43,446 bases of DNA. Source: JBMFOH01 sp049969715 [NCBI: bacterium] (GTDB lineage: Bacteria; DUMJ01). Positions 1 through 8,893 of the stretch are shown here, in pieces (position 1 is the first letter of the stretch; every line of letters begins with the position of its first letter). A program made the translations under genes and the position numbers. The notes beneath the pieces were generated by a model. The model saw nothing but the letters and a program-made list of their open reading frames with translations, was not told where the DNA came from and searched no databases. The stretch spans positions 1 to 43,446 of the forward strand of contig JBMFOH010000006.1 in NCBI GenBank assembly GCA_049969715.1, in the 5' to 3' direction.

Positions 1-382
1 TCATTTTTGTCCAAAACAACCTATTAACTTATGTATCTCTTAAATCTCCCCCTATTGACTTTTTACCGTAGGACTTAACACTCTTAAAACATTATATGCC
101 TATTCTATCACAGTAATGTATCGAACTTTAATTATAAGGTAGTTGTTTCACATCTGATTGATGAGTTAATTTAATATAGGTAATCTCTGATCTTTTTAAT
201 AAACAGGCAAGGATGCCTGTTCTAATAAAGCAAATATTACAAAATTATAATTCTATACACCATTTATGTAACAGTCATATTTTAACAGCGCTAATTTTTT
301 CGGGTAGATTATTTTTAAGGAATGTCGACGACTAGACAACATCTGATTTATATTATAAAATGAGACAACATAATATTGAAGT
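1..382. other. AT-rich gene-poor region
   Basis: All three forward frames are closed by stop codons within about the first 70 bases, and the reverse frame that could end at base 1 is also interrupted early. I see no credible gene here. The only structured element is the short inverted repeat at 202-221. The stretch probably contains the promoter of the gene starting at 410. No -35/-10 pair close to consensus is obvious. The best is TAGACA at 333-338 with TATAAA at 354-359 (15-bp spacer), which is weak. Confidence 0.6.
202..221. repeat. 8-bp inverted repeat (weak hairpin)
   Basis: AACAGGCA is followed by a 4-nt loop (AGGA) and TGCCTGTT, a perfect 8-bp stem. Neither side carries a clear run of T, so this is at best a weak terminator or a processing hairpin for a transcript entering from the left edge. 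Confidence 0.35.
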
Positions 383-409
383 ATGATTAAAATTATAGGA
401 GATTTAGAG

Positions 410-1645
410 ATGGAAATACCGAAGCTTTTAAAGGTAAGGCAGTTCTTCAATAGGGAACGTATAGAAGATATAGAGGATAGGGTAAGAGGGGAGATAGTTA
501 AGTTAGGCATCTCTATAAGACCCGGTTCGGAGATAGCCATTGCAGTTGGTAGTAGAGGGATAAAGAATATTGAGAGGATTGTAAAGGCTACGGTAGATAC
601 AGTAAAGGCTTCTGGAGGAAAACCATTTATCGTTCCAGCTATGGGGAGTCATGGAGGGGCTACAGTGGAAGGGCAGAAGAGACTGTTAGAAGGCTATGGA
701 ATTACAGAAGACTATATAGGTGCACCTATTAGGTCTTCTATGGAGGTTGTAGAACTTCCATCTAATGGGTTAGAGAATAGGGTCTTTATGGATAGATTTG
801 CCTATTCTGCAGATGGGACCATAGTTATAAATAGGATAAAGCCACATACAGACTTTCATGGTGAGGTAGAAAGCGGTTTATTGAAGATGTGTGTAATAGG
901 GTTAGGGAAACACAAACAAGCTATAGAGATCCATAGATTTGGCACATATGGATTGAGACATCTGATACCGCTTACTGCAGAGAAGATTATTAGATATGGC
1001 AATATTCTGTTTGGTATTGGTATAGTGGAAAACGCCTATGATGAGACAATGATAATAGAGGGAGTAATGCCTGAAGAGTTTAGGGAGGCAGATAAGAGAT
1101 TACTTGGTGTAGCAAAGGAGAATATGCCTTCATTACCTATAGAAAGGCTAGACCTTTTAATAATTGATGAAATAGGTAAGGAGATAAGCGGTTCAGGGAT
1201 GGATACCAATATCATAGGTAGGATATATATAGATGGAGAGCCAGAGCCAGAAAAGCCAAGGATTACTAGGATTATGGTTGCTGATCTTACAGAAAAGACC
1301 CATGGAAACGCAATAGGTCTAGGACTGGCGGACTTTACTACTAAAAAACTTTTTGACAAGATAAATTTCGAGGCTACTTACCAGAATGTTGTTACTAGTA
1401 CATTTGTGCTCAGGGGTAAGATACCAGTAATTGCTGAGGATTCGAGAACTGCCATTGAATGGGCTCTAAAAACCTGTGGACCTATAGAGATCGAAGATGC
1501 TAGGATAATAAGGATAAAGAATACGCTCAGTTTAAGTGAACTATATGTATCTAAGAGTGTTCTGGAAGAAATAAGGGATAGAGTAGAGATAATTGGAGAC
1601 TTTATGGATACGTGTAATGAAAAAGGAGAACTGACAGATTTTTAG
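410..1645 (+). CDS. LarA-family (lactate racemase N-terminal domain, DUF2088) protein
   Basis: The 411-residue product belongs to the LarA superfamily, whose characterised members are nickel-pincer racemases or epimerases of 2-hydroxyacids. Visible motifs are GSRG (47-50), GSHGGAT (79-85) and a block around 144-175 with H146, H150, K159 and H175. K159 and H175 are 16 residues apart, the same spacing as the cofactor-linked lysine and nickel-binding histidine of Lactiplantibacillus LarA (K184/H200). The ATG at 410 is preferred over an in-frame ATG at 383 because AGGAGA lies 7 nt before it. The cofactor genes larB, larC and larE are not in the window, so nickel-cofactor dependence and substrate are inference. 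It is followed after 16 nt by the diguanylate cyclase gene, probably on the same transcript. Confidence 0.8.
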   Translation: MEIPKLLKVRQFFNRERIEDIEDRVRGEIVKLGISIRPGSEIAIAVGSRGIKNIERIVKATVDTVKASGGKPFIVPAMGSHGGATVEGQKRLLEGYGITEDYIGAPIRSSMEVVELPSNGLENRVFMDRFAYSADGTIVINRIKPHTDFHGEVESGLLKMCVIGLGKHKQAIEIHRFGTYGLRHLIPLTAEKIIRYGNILFGIGIVENAYDETMIIEGVMPEEFREADKRLLGVAKENMPSLPIERLDLLIIDEIGKEISGSGMDTNIIGRIYIDGEPEPEKPRITRIMVADLTEKTHGNAIGLGLADFTTKKLFDKINFEATYQNVVTSTFVLRGKIPVIAEDSRTAIEWALKTCGPIEIEDARIIRIKNTLSLSELYVSKSVLEEIRDRVEIIGDFMDTCNEKGELTDF

Positions 1646-1661
1646 AAATATTATAAAAAGG

Positions 1662-3326
1662 TTGGGAGATAAGTATATAATAGAAAGAGATAAAATAGGA
1701 AGTCCATATGAGCTTTTAATCTTGGGTATAATTATTGTATTTTCTTTTTTTGTTTCTCAGTGGAATTTTTTATTGTTTCATACGGGCATTGAGTTATACT
1801 CCATCATCATTGGTATTATGATATATATCTTCTCGATGTATTCCTATAAGTATATAAGGAATTGCTATTTCCCCTTTCTTGGAATCGCATATCTTTTTGT
1901 TAGTATTATAGATCTTATACATACACTTGCCTATAAAGGAATGAGTATATTTCCTAACACTACAGCTAATGAGCCCACCCAGCTTTGGATTATTGCAAGA
2001 TATACAGAGAGTATCTCCTTGGCAGTAGCTCCAATTTTTTTCTATAAAAAGATTAAATCTAACTGTCTATTTTCTGTTTACCTTGTCTATGGGGCTGTAT
2101 TAGGCATCTTGATGGCTATGATATTTTATTTTAAGAGTTTCCCTGCTTGTTATGTAGAGGGGGTAGGGCTTACACCGTTCAAGAAGATAAGTGAGTATAT
2201 TATCTCAGGAATTCTAGTTTTGTCTTCATTTATTCTTTGGAAATCTAAAGAAAATCTTGACGATACTGTATTTTCACTTATAACCTTAAGTATATTGGCT
2301 ACTATTATAAGTGAACTCTTCTTTACATTATATATAAGTGTTTATGGAATATCGAATGTAATTGGGCACATCTTTAAGCTTATCTCATTCTATTTTATAG
2401 GGAAGGCATTACTAGAGATGTCGCTTAGATCTCCGTATAAAACCATCTTTGCAGAACTTACAAAGGAGGTAAACACATTTAAGGATTATATAGAGTATGC
2501 CGGTACAATATTTTTATTACTTGATAGGAATGGTAAGGTCTCTCTTATTAACAAAATGGGTTCAGATGTTTTAGGTTATCCTAAGGATGAGATTATTGGG
2601 AAGGACTGGTTTGAAAACTTTATACCTGAGTATACTAGAAAAGAGATTAAAGATTACTTTTTTAGATTGATAGAAGACAGCAATGTACCCAAAGAGGAAT
2701 ATTTAGAAAACTACGTCAGGGCAAGGAATGGGGAAAAGGTAATAAGATGGCATAACTCTCTTCTAAGAGATGAGAATGGCAAGGTATTTGGTGTTCTCTC
2801 GTCGGGAGTGGATTTTACTAGAGAAAAGGAACTAGAGGAACGTTTGACTTATTATGCTACGATAGATGAGCTTACTGGAGTGTACAATAAGAGGATGGGA
2901 CTAGAGATAGTGAGGAGGGAACTTGAGTTAGCTACAATCAAAAACTCTCCAGTTACTATTGTATTTGTGGATACAGATGGACTTAAGATGGTAAATGATA
3001 CATTTGGGCATGTAGAGGGAGACGAGTGCTTAAGGATTATCGCTAGAGTTATAAAGGAAACTATTAGAGGTTCTGATATAGTGTTTAGGTTTGGAGGGGA
3101 TGAATTTATAATTGCATTTATTCAATGCACTATAGACAAGGCAAAAGATATAATGAGAGGGATTACAGATAAGCTTAGTAGGCTTACCCTTGAGCTTAAG
3201 AAACAATATCCTCTCTCTATAAGTTATGGATTTTCCCTCTTTGATCCTAAAAACCCTATCTCCATTGAAGAGCTCATCATTACTGCTGATAAGCACATGT
3301 ATGATATGAAAAGGAGAAGGTCCTAG
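1662..3326 (+). CDS. membrane diguanylate cyclase, MASE3-PAS-GGDEF
   Basis: The 554-residue protein makes c-di-GMP from two GTP at the membrane. An N-terminal block of about seven membrane helices (about 15-255) carries the MASE3-like signature DLIHTLAYKGM (84-94). It is followed by a PAS domain (about 270-388) and a GGDEF domain (about 397-554). The catalytic motif GGDEF is intact at 478-482. An allosteric inhibition site RGSD (469-472) sits exactly five residues before it, so product feedback is expected. There is no EAL or HD-GYP domain. The start is uncertain: the only near-cognate codon is TTG at 1662, directly abutting AAAAGG, which is unusually close. What the MASE3 domain senses is unknown. 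Confidence 0.9.
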   Translation: MGDKYIIERDKIGSPYELLILGIIIVFSFFVSQWNFLLFHTGIELYSIIIGIMIYIFSMYSYKYIRNCYFPFLGIAYLFVSIIDLIHTLAYKGMSIFPNTTANEPTQLWIIARYTESISLAVAPIFFYKKIKSNCLFSVYLVYGAVLGILMAMIFYFKSFPACYVEGVGLTPFKKISEYIISGILVLSSFILWKSKENLDDTVFSLITLSILATIISELFFTLYISVYGISNVIGHIFKLISFYFIGKALLEMSLRSPYKTIFAELTKEVNTFKDYIEYAGTIFLLLDRNGKVSLINKMGSDVLGYPKDEIIGKDWFENFIPEYTRKEIKDYFFRLIEDSNVPKEEYLENYVRARNGEKVIRWHNSLLRDENGKVFGVLSSGVDFTREKELEERLTYYATIDELTGVYNKRMGLEIVRRELELATIKNSPVTIVFVDTDGLKMVNDTFGHVEGDECLRIIARVIKETIRGSDIVFRFGGDEFIIAFIQCTIDKAKDIMRGITDKLSRLTLELKKQYPLSISYGFSLFDPKNPISIEELIITADKHMYDMKRRRS

Positions 3327-3360
3327 CGTCTATATTATGAGCCTTTCAGTGGCAAAAAGT

Positions 3361-4671
3361 TTATTTCTCCCCGTACCTTGTTACAGTAAATCTATAGATG
3401 TTTTCTATCTCATCTATAGCAAGCCCTGCCTTTAGACTAGCTATTCTTAATTGTTCTTCTACTGTGTCCACCCCTTCGAGGTCTGGTAGCAATAGACCTC
3501 TCTGCCATCCCTTTTCTACAATTACTCCATATTTCTTTGGGTCTAACTGAGATATGTCACTTACCCTTTCTGGAGGGTTTAAGATATCTACTGAGTATGA
3601 GAGGTCAGGAAGCTCATCTTCTCCTATCGGATTGAATCTTGGATCTTCTGTGGCGGAACTTATAGCATTATTTATGATCTCATAGGCAAGATTTTCTCTG
3701 GTAGGAGCTATAGTCCCAATGCATCCTCTAAGCTCTCCATGCTTCTTTATGGTAACAAAAGCCCCTGCTCTCCTCTTTAGTTCTTCAGGGATATTTTTAG
3801 GAGAGATAACTCTTCCCTCTCTTACATAGGTCTCTACTGCTTCTTTAGCCAAATTCAGTATATAAGAGGTAAGATCTTCACTGTTTATAGAAATCACCTC
3901 TCCAACTAGATATCCTACGCCAAATGGCCCTTCATAAGACAGAAAATTTGTTCTTATCTTCTTTTCGTCCATAATACCTGCTAACATAACAAGGGAGCGG
4001 AGTCCGCATTCTCCTGCCCTTTCTATAAGGTCGGGGTCAAGATTCAAGTATTCTTTAAGGTCCCCTGATTTTAATATCTCTGCTACCGCTTGGTCAAATA
4101 TCTTTCCCATAGGGTCATAACCAGCTGGAGCATCAGGTAAAAGCCTATGCGACATATCTCCGCTGGCAATAAAAAGCATATCCTCTTCTCCTACCTTATC
4201 TATTACCTTACCAAATGAAAATACCCTCTCTAAAGGTAAGAGTGAAAATGAGAGAAGAACTAATTTTGGCTTATAGTCTAATTCTTTGAGAATATAGTAG
4301 AGCGGAACCATCGCTCCATGGTCAAGGTATACATCTTCTATCTCTCTTACAGGTAACGATGCCTTTTCCGCCTCCTCTATAATCCTTTTTGTAGTAATCC
4401 TATCTGTCTCTAGCTCAAACCTTACATCTGGTGCTCCAAATTCAGAAAAACTCCCATAGAGTCTATCCTGGGTAACTATACCAAAGTAGTTGAAGTATAG
4501 TTCACTATGTGGAGAAACTATTATAATTGTCTTTGGTTTAATCTCCACTACCTTTTTCCCTAGGGTATCCATTGCCTTTACAGTAGAGGAAACATCCTCT
4601 AGATGCATCCCGCCTATCTCTGGAATAATGATAGGAGGATGTGGTGTTACAAAGGCATACTTTATACTCAT
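3361..4671 (-). CDS. AmmeMemoRadiSam system protein: MEMO/LigB-like domain fused to AMMECR1
   Basis: The 436-residue protein joins a class III extradiol dioxygenase/MEMO-like domain (about 1-262) to an AMMECR1 domain (about 265-436). The first has conserved histidines H11 (TPHPP), H55 (SPHSE), H118 (DHG) and H175 (GDMSH), candidates for metal ligands. The second has the family hallmark RGCIGT at 315-320. Such fusions are known from AmmeMemoRadiSam systems, which also include a radical SAM protein. That partner is absent from this window. The biochemical role of the system is not established. It is the last gene of the recO operon, 11 nt after mutL, with a strong GAGGGGG ribosome site. Confidence 0.88.
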   Translation of the reverse strand: MSIKYAFVTPHPPIIIPEIGGMHLEDVSSTVKAMDTLGKKVVEIKPKTIIIVSPHSELYFNYFGIVTQDRLYGSFSEFGAPDVRFELETDRITTKRIIEEAEKASLPVREIEDVYLDHGAMVPLYYILKELDYKPKLVLLSFSLLPLERVFSFGKVIDKVGEEDMLFIASGDMSHRLLPDAPAGYDPMGKIFDQAVAEILKSGDLKEYLNLDPDLIERAGECGLRSLVMLAGIMDEKKIRTNFLSYEGPFGVGYLVGEVISINSEDLTSYILNLAKEAVETYVREGRVISPKNIPEELKRRAGAFVTIKKHGELRGCIGTIAPTRENLAYEIINNAISSATEDPRFNPIGEDELPDLSYSVDILNPPERVSDISQLDPKKYGVIVEKGWQRGLLLPDLEGVDTVEEQLRIASLKAGLAIDEIENIYRFTVTRYGEK

Positions 4672-4682
4672 AATAACCCCCT

Positions 4683-6320
4683 CTATCTTCTGAATTTTTT
4701 GAATATATCTTCACGACTTATCAATTCAATGATAATGGGTCTACCGTGTGGACAAAATCTAAAGTTATTTACTCTAGATAGGTCATCGAGAAGTTTTCTC
4801 ATCTCCTCCATAGTAAGCCTATCACCTAATTTTACTGCACTTTTACAAGCTATCTCCCTCTTAAGTGTGTTTACACTGAGGTCTTTCTCCTCTAAAGGTT
4901 CTAGCAAAGCTTCTTCTAAGTTTATTCTGTCTAAAAAACTAGGGATGGCTCTTACTACTATGCTCTCTGGTCCAGAGATATCACACTCAAAGCCTAATTC
5001 ATTTAATTCCTTAACGATTAGCTCTATCTCTTCATATGGGATGTGAGAGAGATTTATATATTCAGGTTCTAAAAGGAGTTGTGGAATACTTTTTATTTCA
5101 CCAAATGAATCAAATATAACACGTTCATGTGCTACATGTTGATCTACAAGGAAGAGTCCCTTATCTGATGAGCATATAATAAATGTGTTGAGATACTGTC
5201 CTATGGGCTCTAATGGGAATATATCCTTATTATCTGTTGGTATGGGTTCGGTTTCCTTAAAGAGTAAAGTCCTTTCATAGACAGGAAGAGCCTCCTCTAT
5301 CTTACTACTGGCTGACTTAATTGATTGACTCAATGGGTAATGTGTCTGTTTTTCTTTTAGTAGGTCATATATAGCGTTATATACTGCACTGTATGTCTTT
5401 CCCTCCTCGAGAATCTTTATCTCTAACTTTGCTGGATGGATATTTACATCTATAAAACTTGATGGCATCTTAAGGTCAAGTATTATAAAGGGGAATCCTT
5501 TATCCCCTATGGCTTTTGTTACGGCATCTTCTACTACCTTCTGTAGGATGTAGAGTCTTATTACCCTTCCATTTATCGCAAATACTTCTCTTTTTCTATC
5601 AGGATACATCCTAGCCCTTTCTATAATTCCTCTCCCAGATAGATAGGTGGTGGAGAAATTTATCTCTATTGGTTCTAACATTTCTTCAAATAAGATAGAG
5701 GCAACATCCTTAAATATCCCTGTCCCTGGGGTTACAAAGACTTCCTCTCCATCTGATTCTAACCGGAATGAGATCTCTGGATATATGAGTGCATACCTTC
5801 TTACCCAATCTACAGCAAGTGACTTCTCATAGGTATCATTCTTAAGGAACTTTCTCCTTGCTGGGGTATTATAAAATAGATCCTCTACTATTATTCTTGT
5901 TCCCTTTGGGATAAAGGATAACTCTAGACTTTTCTCTATCCCTCCCTCTATTACGTATTTTATCCCTTCATCTCCAGTGTTTGTTTCTAGGATAACTTTT
6001 GAGACTAGTGCGATGCTCGATAGTGCTTCCCCCCTAAAACCTAAGGTAGAGATCCTATAAAGGTCTTTTATATCATCTATCTTACTGGTTGAGTATCTCT
6101 CAAAGACAAAAGGAATGTCCTCTCTTGATATCCCCACGCCATCGTCTCTTACCTCAATTCTTCTCTTTCCTCCTTGGACTATATTTACATAGACATGTCT
6201 AGCTCCAGCGTCTATAGAGTTTTCTAATAGTTCCTTTACTACCGATGCGGGTCTCTCAACTACCTCTCCTGCTGCTATGTGTTGAATTACGTCTTGTGGT
6301 AATCTTTTTATCCTGTTCAC
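4683..6320 (-). CDS. mutL: DNA mismatch repair protein MutL (endonuclease type)
   Basis: MutL couples MutS mismatch recognition to strand nicking. The N-terminal GHKL ATPase motifs are intact: E33-N34, DDGVGI (59-64) and [10 protein letters not shown] (91-100). In the C-terminal dimerisation/endonuclease domain the metal-site motif reads [12 protein letters not shown] (393-404), followed by ACKSAVKLG (491-499) and CPHGRP (523-528). This places it with nicking MutLs of MutH-less bacteria, although two positions of the canonical DQHA(x)2E(x)4E motif differ (A to V, last E to D). At 545 residues it is shorter than many homologues, apparently in the linker. It starts with GTG 6 nt after AGGAGGA, inside the mutS 3' end. 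Confidence 0.95.
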   Translation of the reverse strand: MNRIKRLPQDVIQHIAAGEVVERPASVVKELLENSIDAGARHVYVNIVQGGKRRIEVRDDGVGISREDIPFVFERYSTSKIDDIKDLYRISTLGFRGEALSSIALVSKVILETNTGDEGIKYVIEGGIEKSLELSFIPKGTRIIVEDLFYNTPARRKFLKNDTYEKSLAVDWVRRYALIYPEISFRLESDGEEVFVTPGTGIFKDVASILFEEMLEPIEINFSTTYLSGRGIIERARMYPDRKREVFAINGRVIRLYILQKVVEDAVTKAIGDKGFPFIILDLKMPSSFIDVNIHPAKLEIKILEEGKTYSAVYNAIYDLLKEKQTHYPLSQSIKSASSKIEEALPVYERTLLFKETEPIPTDNKDIFPLEPIGQYLNTFIICSSDKGLFLVDQHVAHERVIFDSFGEIKSIPQLLLEPEYINLSHIPYEEIELIVKELNELGFECDISGPESIVVRAIPSFLDRINLEEALLEPLEEKDLSVNTLKREIACKSAVKLGDRLTMEEMRKLLDDLSRVNNFRFCPHGRPIIIELISREDIFKKFRR

Positions 6321-8892
6321 TATCTTCCTCCTTTAATGCTTTTGACCATTCAGATATCTTAAGAAGAGCATCAATTGGGGAGAGAAGTTCTACGTGTGTA
6401 TGCCTTAGTTCTTCAATGATTGGATGTTCAATTATGGTGAATAATGGGGGTTGTATAGCCTTCTTTTTAGGAAGAGACTCTTTTTTATTTGTTGTCTCAA
6501 GTGTCTTTAATATCTTGGTAGCTCTTTCTATTATAGACTTAGGAAGACCTGCTAGCTTAGCTACGTATATTCCGTAACTTTTATCTGCTGAGCCTTTCCT
6601 TACCTTATAGAGAAAGGTGACATGGTCTTCCTTCTCCTGTACTGCAACCGTATAGTTTTTTACTCCGTATATCTGACTTTCTAATGCAGTAAGCTCGTGA
6701 TAATGGGTGGCAAATAGGGTACGAGGTCTATCATTCGTAGTTCCTAGATATTCTACCAGTGCCCAAGCAAGACTCATCCCATCATATGTACTTGTACCTC
6801 TTCCTACCTCATCAAATACAATAAGACTCCTTGGAGTAATATTGTTTAAGATCTTGGCAGTTTCCTCCATCTCTACCATAAATGTACTTTGGTTGAGACT
6901 GAGATAATCCTGAGCTCCTATCCTAGTAAATAGTCTATCAACTATCCCTATATGAGCTTTTTCTGCTGGGACAAAACATCCCATCTGTGCCATAATTACT
7001 ATAAGTCCCACCTGTCTCATATATGTTGATTTACCAGCCATATTAGGACCGGTAATAAGGATGATTTGATGTTCTTCTCTATCTAGGTATGCATCATTGG
7101 GTATAAATGTATGCTCTAGAGACCTTTCTACAACTGGATGTCTTCCATCCTTTATCTCTATCCTAAAATCATTTCCTAAAGTAGGTCTGGTATAGCTATT
7201 TATCCTTGAGACATAGGCAAAACTCTGTAGCACATCAAGGGTAGCTATTGCTGAAGATGTTTCTTGGATATCCTTTATCCATTTCCCAGCGGTATCCCTT
7301 AGTTGTAGAAATATATCATATTCTAGGGTATTTAATTTCTCATCGGCACCTAGAATCCTATCTTCAAATGCCTTTAACTCTTCAGTAATGAATCTTTCTG
7401 CATTTACCAATGTCTGTCTTCTTATATAGTCATTTGGTACTAGTGATAGGTTTGACTTTGTAACCTCTATGTAGTAGCCAAATACCTTATTATAACTTAC
7501 TTTTAGAGATTTTATCCCTGTCCTTTCCTTTTCTCTTGCTTCAAACTGAGCCAACCATCTGTTAGAGTTATGCAATATATCTCTAAGTTCGTCCACCTCT
7601 TTGTTAAACCCATCTCTTATGATACCACCTTCGGTGACTGTTAATGGTGGTTCATTCACTATAGCCTTTTCAATAAGTTCTATTAGAGTAGTAAAATCCT
7701 TTATCCTATTCCATATATCTCTAAGAACCTTGGCTTTTGGCGTAAATATCTCTTTAAGAGACATAGCATTTCTTAGAGAATTCTTAAGAGCAATAAGGTC
7801 CCTTGCATTTCCAATGCCACAAGAGAGCCTTCCTATGATACGCTCAAAATCTTCGATATCTTTCAATCGTTCCCTTATCTTTTCACAGTAGTTTTGACTA
7901 TTGAATAGCTCTTCTACTCCGTCTAATCTCTCTTCTATAGAATCTACATCTATAAGTGGATAGATGATCCAGCTCTTAAGTAATCTTGACCCCATTGGAG
8001 TGATGGTATAATTGATGGCACTATAAAGAGTAAACTTAGAACTATTATTAGTACTCTTTAAGAGTTCTAGACTTTCTATAGCTCTATGATCTATCCACAT
8101 ATACTTAGAAGGGTTATACACCTTTACAGGCATTATATGGTTTGGAAGAGTCTTCTGTGTATACTCTAAGTACGCTAGGATAGCCCCTGCGCTCTCTATT
8201 GCTAGGGGCATATCTTCTATGCCAAAGGACGTTAGATTTTGAAGATTATATAGGCTTAAGAGCTTTTCATAGGCAAGATAGTAATCAAAATATTCGGAGT
8301 CAAATTCTGATATAATCCAATTCCTTTTCATCTCTTCCTGGAGAAAGTCAAACGGGTTACTATCTCTAGGTACTACAAGTTCGGAAATATTTAATTTTAA
8401 TAGGCTTTCAAGAAATACCTCCCAGTCTCTTATAGGAAATTGATTCGTATAAAACTCTCCAGTAGATATATCTATGAATGATATTCCGAAGCCTAATTTT
8501 TCGTCTCTTATAACACTTGCTATATAGTTGTTGTTATCAGACTCTAAGGAGATAAAGTTTGTACCTGGGGTAATTATCTTCACGACGTCCCTTTTTACTA
8601 GTCCTTTTGCTAGTTTAGGGTCTTCCAACTGTTCACATATGGCTATCTTATAGCCCTTTTCTAGGAGCCTCGGGATATAATTCTCAGCCGCATGGTATGG
8701 TATTCCTGCCATAGGGATACGGGTATTCTTTCCTATTTCTTTTGAGGTAAGGGTTATCTGAAGCTCCCTACTAGCTATATAAGCATCGTCTTGGAAGAGC
8801 TCATAGAAGTCTCCAAGTCTAAAGAAGAGTAATGTATCAGGATAACTCTTCTTTATCCTTCTGTACTGCTCTATCATAGATATAGAAGACAT
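6256..8892 (-). CDS. mutS: DNA mismatch repair protein MutS
   Basis: The 878-residue protein recognises mismatches. The N-terminal mismatch-binding domain has the Phe-x-Glu motif in GDFYELF (about 27-33). The C-terminal ATPase has Walker A GPNMAGKST (615-623), Walker B LIVFDE (about 690-695), GRGTSTYDG and HYHEL. The ATG at 8892 is chosen: it lies 1 nt after the miaB stop with GGGG 12 nt upstream. The in-frame TTG at 8904 would directly abut that GGGG. The last 20 or so residues, rich in Arg, Ser and Thr, are encoded within the 65-nt overlap with mutL and look like a by-product of it. Confidence 0.97.
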   Translation of the reverse strand: MSSISMIEQYRRIKKSYPDTLLFFRLGDFYELFQDDAYIASRELQITLTSKEIGKNTRIPMAGIPYHAAENYIPRLLEKGYKIAICEQLEDPKLAKGLVKRDVVKIITPGTNFISLESDNNNYIASVIRDEKLGFGISFIDISTGEFYTNQFPIRDWEVFLESLLKLNISELVVPRDSNPFDFLQEEMKRNWIISEFDSEYFDYYLAYEKLLSLYNLQNLTSFGIEDMPLAIESAGAILAYLEYTQKTLPNHIMPVKVYNPSKYMWIDHRAIESLELLKSTNNSSKFTLYSAINYTITPMGSRLLKSWIIYPLIDVDSIEERLDGVEELFNSQNYCEKIRERLKDIEDFERIIGRLSCGIGNARDLIALKNSLRNAMSLKEIFTPKAKVLRDIWNRIKDFTTLIELIEKAIVNEPPLTVTEGGIIRDGFNKEVDELRDILHNSNRWLAQFEAREKERTGIKSLKVSYNKVFGYYIEVTKSNLSLVPNDYIRRQTLVNAERFITEELKAFEDRILGADEKLNTLEYDIFLQLRDTAGKWIKDIQETSSAIATLDVLQSFAYVSRINSYTRPTLGNDFRIEIKDGRHPVVERSLEHTFIPNDAYLDREEHQIILITGPNMAGKSTYMRQVGLIVIMAQMGCFVPAEKAHIGIVDRLFTRIGAQDYLSLNQSTFMVEMEETAKILNNITPRSLIVFDEVGRGTSTYDGMSLAWALVEYLGTTNDRPRTLFATHYHELTALESQIYGVKNYTVAVQEKEDHVTFLYKVRKGSADKSYGIYVAKLAGLPKSIIERATKILKTLETTNKKESLPKKKAIQPPLFTIIEHPIIEELRHTHVELLSPIDALLKISEWSKALKEEDSEQDKKITTRRNSTHSSRRGS

Positions 8893-8893
8893 A

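Noticed and set aside
1-71. C-terminal tail of a gene entering from the left
   Set aside because: One forward frame is open to base 71, but 22 codons of AT-rich sequence are not enough to support a gene.
55-90. TTGACT at 55-60 as a -35 element
   Set aside because: No -10-like hexamer is found 15-19 bp downstream.
383-409. Upstream in-frame ATG for the LarA-like gene
   Set aside because: It has no ribosome site, whereas ATG at 410 follows AGGAGA at good spacing and starts the conserved part.
253-540. Reverse-strand open frame over the first gene's start
   Set aside because: Low-complexity Ser/Leu/Ile composition, a shadow of the forward coding frame.
410-1645. Naming the first gene lactate racemase larA
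   Set aside because: The superfamily contains many enzymes with other substrates, and the cofactor genes are not seen here.
3327-3360. Possible terminator between convergent dgc and AMMECR1 genes
   Set aside because: Only a 3-bp stem can be drawn and there is no T-run following it.
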